Notes under the pieces: model-generated
Told to the model about the DNA's origin: nothing
Database searches by the model: none
What the model saw: the letters and a program-made list of their open reading frames with translations, nothing else
Position numbers and translations under genes: made by a program
Shown: piece after piece, positions 40,409 to 46,576 of the stretch
Position numbering within the stretch: position 1 is the stretch's first letter
Layout: each line of letters begins with the position of its first letter
Source of the DNA: a virus
Strand: one strand, 5' to 3'
IMG/VR virus record: IMGVR_UViG_3300009082_000030
Span: 1 to 46,576 of that record
Length of the DNA: 46,576 nt

Positions 40409-41822
40409 TAATTACTTAGAAGCAATAAGCCTGTCAAAAGCAAAGTATTATACTCGAATGTATAATAAAGATAAATATAATGATTGGTTTAATAATAAAA
40501 ACCGAATATATATACCTCTTAAAACTATAGAAAATAAACCAATTAAAAACAAAAAAATAGAAAATTTATTATCTAAAGAAGGATATGATATTATTGATTA
40601 TCAAGCTGGATATGCACAACCTAAAACTGGTAGTAAGAATATAATTAAAATAGGTAAATTATTAAAACGTCTTTTCCCTGAACAACCGGAACTTATTAAA
40701 ATGTTTGAGTCAGACCCATTAAGAGCAGGCTCAAAAATGGAAAAAAAACAAATGGTTGTTATATCAAGACATCCAATAGATGTGGCGGGAATGAGCACAG
40801 ATAGAAGATGGACATCGTGTATGAGTTTAATAGATGGATGTAACAAAAACAAAGTGAAATATGATGTCCGTGGCGGGTCTATTATTGCATATTTAATAAA
40901 CGCAGATGATAAAAATATTAAAAATCCTATATCAAGAATTTTAATGAAACCATATTTTATAGTAAATGATAATAATGAACCAATAGAAGATAAAACTTTT
41001 TTAATACCAGATAAACAATATGGCATACCTAATAAATTATTTTCACAAACAGTAATGGATTGGTTAAATGAAAAACAAGGTAAATTAGAGGGGATATTTA
41101 GAATAGCAAATAAAAAAATATATACTGATAGTGGAAAACAACAAGTTGTATTTTTAAATAAAGAAGCACAAGAACTTATAAGAATGTATAGTAAAGGTAA
41201 AGAAGATTTTAAAAAGATAAAAGAAATAATTAATACAGCTGGTTTTATACCAGATAGAATTCAAACTGGATATGGAGAAACATTATTAAGTTTAGTTGTT
41301 AGAGATTGGCCAATAGATATTGTTGAAATGTTATTAAAAAAAGGTGCAGACCCAAATGTAATAGATACAATAAACAATACAACCCTAACAGATAAAATAT
41401 TATATAATATTGACCCATGGCATCGGATAGTAGTAGCATATGATGATAAAAAATTTCAAGAAAAACAACAGAATGATGCATATCAAAAAATAAAACTACT
41501 TATAAAATATGGGTTAGATATAAATAAAAAAATAAATAATATACCACCATTATATAGATTTGCAAGAATGATGCCATTTAAATTGTTTAAAGCTTTTATT
41601 GAAGAATTTAATGCCGATTATAAATATAAACTATTTAATACTATATCACTAATAGACATATTAAAACAAGAAGAACCTGATAAATTAACAAGTCAATTGC
41701 CAACAAAAAACACAACGAATATAAAAAATATACACAATATAAAAGAAATAGAACTTATAAAAATGGTAGATAGAGATTTAAAAATAAATTACTTAAATGA
41801 GTTAAATAAAAAGGGAGCTTAA
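40395..41822 (+). CDS. Tagged W-T-S-C-M domain protein with ankyrin-like repeats
   Basis: 475 residues. Tag MMRFNNYLEAIS. Residues about 110-240 have SRHPIDVAGMSTDRRWTSCM (Cys142), GGSIIAYLINADDK, SRILMKPYFI and DKQYGIP; the same order as in the protein at 11074-13128. The C-terminal half has ankyrin-like units (GETLLSLVVRDWPIDIVEML, then KKGADPNVIDTINN, and a second about 60 residues on: LLIKYGLDINKK). So the shared domain is joined to a different repeat module. The end overlaps the terminator stem. Confidence 0.65.
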   Translation: MMRFNNYLEAISLSKAKYYTRMYNKDKYNDWFNNKNRIYIPLKTIENKPIKNKKIENLLSKEGYDIIDYQAGYAQPKTGSKNIIKIGKLLKRLFPEQPELIKMFESDPLRAGSKMEKKQMVVISRHPIDVAGMSTDRRWTSCMSLIDGCNKNKVKYDVRGGSIIAYLINADDKNIKNPISRILMKPYFIVNDNNEPIEDKTFLIPDKQYGIPNKLFSQTVMDWLNEKQGKLEGIFRIANKKIYTDSGKQQVVFLNKEAQELIRMYSKGKEDFKKIKEIINTAGFIPDRIQTGYGETLLSLVVRDWPIDIVEMLLKKGADPNVIDTINNTTLTDKILYNIDPWHRIVVAYDDKKFQEKQQNDAYQKIKLLIKYGLDINKKINNIPPLYRFARMMPFKLFKAFIEEFNADYKYKLFNTISLIDILKQEEPDKLTSQLPTKNTTNIKNIHNIKEIELIKMVDRDLKINYLNELNKKGA

Positions 41823-41838
41823 ATTCAGCTCCCTTTGT
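41811..41838. terminator. Terminator between convergent tagged and tail-tube genes
   Basis: AAGGGAGCT, a 7-base spacer, then AGCTCCCTT (41811-41835) followed by T-rich sequence. It overlaps the stop codon of the + strand gene and faces the tail-tube gene, so it can serve both. Confidence 0.65.
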
Positions 41839-41860
41839 TGTCTTAAATATAATTAATATT

Positions 41861-42547
41861 TTATAGAGTTGGTACGTTGTATCTTTCTTCTGGTGTTGTA
41901 GCTTCGTAATTGTATGTTCTAATTTCAAGCGGATAAATATTATCTATAGCAAATTCTACAGTAACCTTTCTTGGTTCAGCTCCATCGGAATGTTCTCCAA
42001 AATCAACAGATTTTGGAAAGATATTGATGATTTCATATTTTTGTAAATAAGGAATATCAAGTGATGTTTCTACTTCATATCCGGGAGCATCAGGTCCATA
42101 TACAAAGAAATAAGCTTTAGGAAGAACAAAGTCTTGTTTAAATCCTATAGCTCCAGTTTTTTTATCACCAACAAAAGCATGCCATAGTTGCATAATTGCT
42201 GAAGCAGATCCGTTTACATAATCTATAAATGTTATAGACATATCTCCTATTTCAGCAAATTTTGTTACTGCTTTTATTTGGTCATTAAACTTTGGAATAG
42301 GTGCAACTTCAATAGTAACAGCAGGAAGTGATACTGAGCTTAATGAAAGTTCTAATGATGTTGATGGATCATCTCCTAGTGCTAATTGTACCGCGCGGTA
42401 TCTTTCTTGTATACCAGGTAAAGATACTGAGCTTTTTGCTTTTACTAATAGTTTATAGTTTAACTCCGGAAAACGTAATGACCATCTATTAGAGTTAATA
42501 GTTTGTAAGTTATTTATTTGTTTTATTTGAAATATATTTCCAGCCAT
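41861..42547 (-). CDS. 19: Tail tube protein (T4 gp19-like)
   Basis: 228 residues. Starts MAGNIFQIKQINNLQTINSN, then beta-rich with KSSVSLPGIQERYRAVQLAL, VAPIPKFNDQI, ITFIDYVNGSASAIMQLWHA, and an R-K-V-T-V-E-F-A-I-D end. Fold pattern and size match myovirus tail tubes that form the inner channel. Next to the sheath gene on the same strand, in the same relative order as T4 (18, 19). GGAG precedes the ATG. Untagged. Confidence 0.85.
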   Translation of the reverse strand: MAGNIFQIKQINNLQTINSNRWSLRFPELNYKLLVKAKSSVSLPGIQERYRAVQLALGDDPSTSLELSLSSVSLPAVTIEVAPIPKFNDQIKAVTKFAEIGDMSITFIDYVNGSASAIMQLWHAFVGDKKTGAIGFKQDFVLPKAYFFVYGPDAPGYEVETSLDIPYLQKYEIINIFPKSVDFGEHSDGAEPRKVTVEFAIDNIYPLEIRTYNYEATTPEERYNVPTL

Positions 42548-42616
42548 ATTGTGTCAATCTCCATTCTAATTTAATATATAATATTTTATGTTTATCTATA
42601 AAAATATTATTTTTTT

Positions 42617-44956
42617 TTATCCTATGCTTGTCGTAATTACTCGTCTATCTTTGATAGTCGAAATAATCTTAATTTTTTCAATACTTCCAACAGCTTCCCA
42701 TTCTATAGAAGCAACCATACCTCTTGCGGCTTCAACAGCAATAGGATTATTAGAATCATTACATGTTACTATAAATCCAGCCTTAACAGCTTTTCTATCA
42801 ACTAATTCATTCATCATAGTTGTTAAAACAGCTTGCATTTCTTCTCTAGTAGCTTTTGTTAATGGTTGCCAGAAAAAGTCAGGCGCTATAGAATATACTT
42901 TCTTCTTAATATATAATGCTGTTCTTAATACATTAAGTCTACTTAATGCATCAAAACTTCTTCTTGTATTTTTTTGACCATCAACAAAGAATCCACGTGT
43001 GGTTGTATATACAACAGGGTTTATAGAATTTCCAAGTTCATCAGCATATAATCTTGCCTTATCATCTTCTCTTAAATATAATGCTAAAGCTTCTATTGAT
43101 TGCATCTCAGATCTTGGTCCTGCCGGCGCTGCAAACTTATGACCACTTAATTTATCATTATTTGAAATCATACCAACTACTCTTGTTGTCGGTGCATGCC
43201 ATTGATTTGGCGTAGTTGTGTTATATGGAACATTTAATAATAACCATGGAAAATAAGTGGTTACATACATGCTATCAAGTTTTTTGGTTCTAAGACTTGG
43301 CATTAAACCATTATGCCAATTTATCATTGAGTATATATTTCCATCTATACCAGCAACATCTTCTGGTGGATCTATTATTCCAAAACAGTCCATTCTTTGT
43401 TCACATACTTCTTGAATTTTATCATGTACAGCTTCAGAAACATTACCTGATACAGCTAAAACATCTATATTATATAGGTCAACATTTTTATATTCTTCAA
43501 GAGCTTGAATATATTTTGCATCCGCTATACCAACTGTACCTTCATGTGTTCCAGATGTTCCACCAGATAATTCTGTAACACCATATGGAAATTCATAAAT
43601 ATATGTCGATCCAGGAATTACATCTGCTGAAAATTCTAATACTTTATTTACATTTACATCATTTGCTAATAATGTTCCAATATAAGCTGGAGATTCAGTA
43701 TCATAACTATAATTAAAATAGTTTGCAACTATTTGGTTACCAAAGTATATTGTTAAGGAATATCCGTCTTGTGTCGCTATCTTTTCAAAATAGATATTGT
43801 TTCCTTGTGTTCCAGTATATTTTGCTATAAATGAACCAGCATTATTTATAGAATCTTTTCCATAGTTAGCCGTAGCCATTGTAGCTAAACCTAATAAACT
43901 ATAAGTTGATGCTGTTGCTGGTGTAGTATTTGCAATCAATATTGATTTAGTACTACCACTTTCATTTGTTATTACTTCAAAATATCCAGTTACACCAGAA
44001 ATATATGCCGTTGCAACAGTTCCTAGGTTTGTATTTATTGCACTTAAGATTGTTGATATTGGTGTATTAGCACCAGAAACAATAACAGGAACTGCCGGCG
44101 TTGCATTAAACAGTCTTGGAAGTGAAAATATCTTAATACTTGAATCAACACCTATTTCTATAGATGTTAATTTTATTGTGCTGTTTGTAAAACTTATAAT
44201 TGACGCTTGTATTGTTGTTGCTAATCCAGCCGGAGTAAAAATAAATTCTTTACATGCATCTATCCATCTTTCTTCATATAATCTGTCATCTTGTGTACTT
44301 AATGTTCCAACAGCTTTATCTGCGATGTTTGTAAAATAATCTGTTGTACCAGTTACACCAGATGCTATAACATGTGTAAAATGATTTCCATCTATTTCAA
44401 AATCAAGTATTTCTCCAATCGAATAATTCCAAGATGATGTTGTACCATATACTACACTTGCTAATGAAAGGCTAGTTTGAGTTGGTACTGATGGTGTTTG
44501 TGATAATGTTACAGGAATTACTGTTCCATTAATGTTTAATGCCAATAGATTGTTTTGTAGATTTTCTCCTCTATCGGTTGCATTAATCATGAAGTTGCTA
44601 TTGGATATTATTAAATTACCAGTTACTTTTGCAGCTTCAGCTTGTTTAGTAATTACTTTCATTGCTTTTGTATCATGACCATTAGTTACGCGTATAAACC
44701 AAGCTACTGGTGAATAATTTAAATGGTATTCACAAGATAGTCCTGAAGAGTCGCTATAGTCATAATAATCTATTGGAGTTCCAAATAAATTTGAAAAACT
44801 TTTTTCTATTAAAGTTGGTTCGCTAACAGGTCCCCAGTTTGCTCCACCAACAAAAGCGGCAATTGTTCCAGTAAGTTTTTCGATTATATTTTCAACTTCT
44901 ATTCTTTGTTCGTATTTAAAGCCTTTACCTAATATATCATTTACAGTTTCTGACAT
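42617..44956 (-). CDS. 18: Contractile tail sheath protein (T4 gp18-like)
   Basis: 779 residues. N-terminal GTIAAFVGGANWGPVSEPTL and central variable domains (beta, Gly/Ser/Thr-rich, with repeated TGYFEVITNESG-type stretches), then the conserved C-terminal domain: DKLSGHKFAAPAGPR, LADELGNSINPV-like, VDGQKNTRRSFDALSRLNVL and EWEAVGSIEKIKIIST. Contraction drives genome ejection. Slightly longer than T4 gp18, with the extra length in the central domain. AAGGAG lies 10 bases before the ATG. Confidence 0.9.
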   Translation of the reverse strand: MSETVNDILGKGFKYEQRIEVENIIEKLTGTIAAFVGGANWGPVSEPTLIEKSFSNLFGTPIDYYDYSDSSGLSCEYHLNYSPVAWFIRVTNGHDTKAMKVITKQAEAAKVTGNLIISNSNFMINATDRGENLQNNLLALNINGTVIPVTLSQTPSVPTQTSLSLASVVYGTTSSWNYSIGEILDFEIDGNHFTHVIASGVTGTTDYFTNIADKAVGTLSTQDDRLYEERWIDACKEFIFTPAGLATTIQASIISFTNSTIKLTSIEIGVDSSIKIFSLPRLFNATPAVPVIVSGANTPISTILSAINTNLGTVATAYISGVTGYFEVITNESGSTKSILIANTTPATASTYSLLGLATMATANYGKDSINNAGSFIAKYTGTQGNNIYFEKIATQDGYSLTIYFGNQIVANYFNYSYDTESPAYIGTLLANDVNVNKVLEFSADVIPGSTYIYEFPYGVTELSGGTSGTHEGTVGIADAKYIQALEEYKNVDLYNIDVLAVSGNVSEAVHDKIQEVCEQRMDCFGIIDPPEDVAGIDGNIYSMINWHNGLMPSLRTKKLDSMYVTTYFPWLLLNVPYNTTTPNQWHAPTTRVVGMISNNDKLSGHKFAAPAGPRSEMQSIEALALYLREDDKARLYADELGNSINPVVYTTTRGFFVDGQKNTRRSFDALSRLNVLRTALYIKKKVYSIAPDFFWQPLTKATREEMQAVLTTMMNELVDRKAVKAGFIVTCNDSNNPIAVEAARGMVASIEWEAVGSIEKIKIISTIKDRRVITTSIG

Positions 44957-44977
44957 TTTTCAATTCTCCTTATAAAT

Positions 44978-45154
44978 TTATTCGCTTATAATTTCAATAT
45001 TTATCTTATTGTTTTTTTGTAATACTAAAAAGTGCTCAGGAATTTCCGGTGATTCTAATATTACAGTATGATTTTTTGGAGGAATTACAAAAGATTCTCC
45101 ACAAAAAATAGTTTTAATTGGGTTGTGTTTTTTATTATTTATTTTAAATCTCAT
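44978..45154 (-). CDS. Small hypothetical protein in tail operon
   Basis: 58 residues: MRFKINNKKHNPIKTIFCGE, FVIPPKNHTVILE, VLQKNNKINIEIIS. Beta-rich and basic. GAGGG precedes the ATG. Function unknown; between the gp15-like and sheath genes. Confidence 0.45.
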   Translation of the reverse strand: MRFKINNKKHNPIKTIFCGESFVIPPKNHTVILESPEIPEHFLVLQKNNKINIEIISE

Positions 45155-45170
45155 ATATATTCCCTCTAAT

Positions 45171-45178
45171 TATTTATA
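45171..45178 (-). promoter_or_regulatory. TATAAATA late-promoter-like box
   Basis: Minus-strand TATAAATA 17 bases before the ATG of the small gene and upstream of the sheath gene. It equals the T4 late-promoter -10. No other element is seen; A/T richness makes chance possible, though the place in front of structural genes is right. Confidence 0.35.
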
Positions 45179-45221
45179 TTATATATTAAGAAAATAAAAA
45201 CAAAAAATATATAAAAAACAT

Positions 45222-46016
45222 CTATATATTAACATTTGGGGCAGTAATTGTTATTACGGCTGTATCAACTCTTGCCTTCTTATGAAAATAATTCACAGGT
45301 ATTTGTGTTTTTTGTACATCATTTATTTGATTAAACATATATGTATTAATATATGATTCAAAATCTATATATTCAATCGGCACACCATCTATACTACTTG
45401 GAACATATGCCTTGTATGGCAATAAAGCTTCACATTTTATTGTAAAAGATGTCTTTACTCTATCCCTTGTCTCTTTAACTTCTAAACCTTCTACTTCAGT
45501 CTCATCATTAAAATTACCATCTACCATTATTGGCATTGCTAAAAAAACTTCTGGATAATTAGCATAATCTGGATAATAAATTAAAGATGTTCCACCTTGA
45601 ATTAATTTTGTATTAAAATTATGCAGCATATAATCTCTTTCTCGCATCGAATTATTCCACATATTAATTGAATATGTTATATCAAAACGCATTGGAGCTC
45701 GTGTAAATTCGTATTTACCTTCTGTCGGATTATATGTTTCTTTGGACCATAATCTTATATTAGGACGTTCAAACTGCGGCTTCCTAATTGTATCGGTTAC
45801 ATAAAAATTAACCATAGGTAATAATATTTGGCCGTTAAATTTTTCTTGATAAAATCTTATTGCCGCTTGAGGAACACCAAAAAAAACTTGAGAATTTATA
45901 ATATCCCCGCCTGGTTTTAATCTAAAACCACTAAATATATCTTTAAGGAATTTACCCATTTCTAATGAATAAATTCCAAAATAATAATATTGATAAATCG
46001 GGTTAACAATTGTCAT
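45222..46016 (-). CDS. Tail terminator/sheath-stabiliser-like protein (T4 gp15-like)
   Basis: 264 residues. Features in common with gp15: Y-Y-F...MGKFLKDIFSGFRLKPGGD, FFGVPQAAIRFYQEKFNGQI, LPMVNFYVTD, then APMRFDITYSINMWNNSMRE and a late KTSFTIKCEALLPYKAYVPS. T4 gp15 caps the tail and joins it to the head. Position before the sheath gene agrees with the T4 order (15, 16, 17, 18, 19). Untagged. Similarity is by pattern, so moderate confidence. Confidence 0.55.
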   Translation of the reverse strand: MTIVNPIYQYYYFGIYSLEMGKFLKDIFSGFRLKPGGDIINSQVFFGVPQAAIRFYQEKFNGQILLPMVNFYVTDTIRKPQFERPNIRLWSKETYNPTEGKYEFTRAPMRFDITYSINMWNNSMRERDYMLHNFNTKLIQGGTSLIYYPDYANYPEVFLAMPIMVDGNFNDETEVEGLEVKETRDRVKTSFTIKCEALLPYKAYVPSSIDGVPIEYIDFESYINTYMFNQINDVQKTQIPVNYFHKKARVDTAVITITAPNVNI

Positions 46017-46018
46017 AA

Positions 46019-46369
46019 TTATTCTTTAACTTCTGTTGACTCTTCCGCGTTCTCTTCTTTTTCAGATCTATTTTGTAACTTTTTAATTTCTTTATCTAGA
46101 ATTGAATTAACAAATTTATCAAAATCTTTAGTTGTTTGTTTTATATCTTCAATTAAAGTTTTGAATTCTGTTTTAAATTTTTCACTTTGTTTTACCACGC
46201 CATCAACACTATCTTCTTTTGCCATAACAGACTTAAATGTATCAAGAGTTTTATCTAATTTATTAACAACATTAATAACCGGATTGGCGCTTAAAAATGT
46301 TAAATTAGTTATACTCATTTCTTCATATTTATACAAACTTTCTAAATACTTACTAAAAGTCTTCTTCAT
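46019..46369 (-). CDS. Tagged coiled-coil protein in tail region
   Basis: 116 residues from the ATG at 46369 (MKKTFSKYLESLYKYEE), chosen because GGAGAAATAAA precedes it; a frame to 46426 adds 19 residues and hides the tag. The body is a helix-rich coil (KSVMAKEDSVDGVVKQSEKF, TTKDFDKFVNSILDKEIKKL) with an acidic end. Two bases separate it from the gp15-like gene. A tagged protein amid tail genes may be an internal or connector-related protein. Confidence 0.55.
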   Translation of the reverse strand: MKKTFSKYLESLYKYEEMSITNLTFLSANPVINVVNKLDKTLDTFKSVMAKEDSVDGVVKQSEKFKTEFKTLIEDIKQTTKDFDKFVNSILDKEIKKLQNRSEKEENAEESTEVKE

Positions 46370-46379
46370 TTTATTTCTC

Positions 46380-46576
46380 CTATTTATCTGGATTAATTTC
46401 AATCCCTTGTTTTTTATCTGTACCACTTATAATTATATCTGCTGGTGGGAATTTGTTACCTAATAATTTATCAAATCCACCCTTAGCTTCAATACTTTTC
46501 CAAACTTCAGGATGATTTTTTTGTAACCATGATATAAACATAGCTTTTATATTTTGGCCATTCTTTTTATCTGCAG
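46380..46576 (-). CDS. Hypothetical protein, 5' end outside window
   Basis: A reverse frame open to the right edge, of which 64 residues are visible, with the end ADIIISGTDKKQGIEINPDK. KKNGQNIKAMFISWLQKNHP and VWKSIEAKGGFDKLLGNKFP precede it. No family recognised. Its stop is 10 bases before the tagged gene. Confidence 0.5.
   Translation of the reverse strand, partial: ADKKNGQNIKAMFISWLQKNHPEVWKSIEAKGGFDKLLGNKFPPADIIISGTDKKQGIEINPDK

Noticed and set aside
1-46576. tRNA genes or other structured RNAs in the gaps
   Set aside because: Gaps are at most about 170 bases and A/T-rich. No cloverleaf or T-loop (GGTTCGAATCC-like) sequence was found by eye.

Overview
The window is a strongly AT-rich, densely packed stretch of a large tailed-phage genome with T4-like (myovirus) architecture. 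It encodes a contractile tail sheath, a tail tube, a probable gp15-like tail terminator, a gp46/gp47 recombination nuclease pair, an endolysin cassette and phage-type nucleotide metabolism. There are no rRNA or tRNA genes, no CRISPR array and no recognisable transposon. Genes abut or overlap by a few bases, often with ATGA/TAATG coupling, and no gap exceeds about 170 bases. The host is not identifiable. A class II (B12-dependent) ribonucleotide reductase, SpeD and c-di-GMP-type signalling suggest a free-living, possibly anaerobic or facultative bacterium.

Layout: 1-2761 (-) probable virion/baseplate genes. 2825-3355 (+) Vsr/DUF559-like nuclease. 3352-5423 (-) three tagged proteins. 5430-7426 (-) lysis operon (holin-like, amidase, two small membrane proteins). 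7526-9749 (-) sensory cluster (tagged peptide, triple-PAS protein, coiled-coil membrane protein, STAS protein). 9825-11057 (+) PD-(D/E)XK nuclease and Hsp20. 11074-19891 (-) long run of tagged proteins. 19932-22246 (-) three untagged, probably structural proteins. 22323-25431 (-) tagged proteins including a CCA-adding enzyme. 25431-31065 (-) tandem SpeD homologues, small proteins, NrdJ and a guanylate-kinase-like protein. 31119-33324 (-) complete two-component system (HD-GYP regulator plus histidine kinase). 33494-37062 (+) gp47/gp46 pair, zinc-finger microprotein and 3D-domain protein. 37119-41822 (+) second run of tagged proteins. 41861-46576 (-) tail tube, sheath, terminator and a tagged protein.

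The most striking feature is a short N-terminal tag, roughly M-K-x-F-x-x-Y-(L/I)-E (called the YLE tag below), on about 27 otherwise unrelated proteins. It resembles the capsid-targeting propeptide of T4 internal proteins, which is cut off after a Glu by the prohead protease. If it works the same way, this phage packages and injects an unusually rich cargo: a CCA-adding enzyme, a SpoT/MESH1-type HD hydrolase, an NMN-adenylyltransferase-like protein, a ligase-like nucleotidyltransferase, a pol-beta-type nucleotidyltransferase, a phosphoribosyltransferase, a DUF5661-like protein, and several multi-domain proteins with a W-x-(S/T)-C motif, 22-residue repeats or ankyrin repeats. Tail, replication, nucleotide-metabolism, signalling and lysis genes in the same window lack the tag.

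All function calls are by motif recognition by eye. No database search was run.
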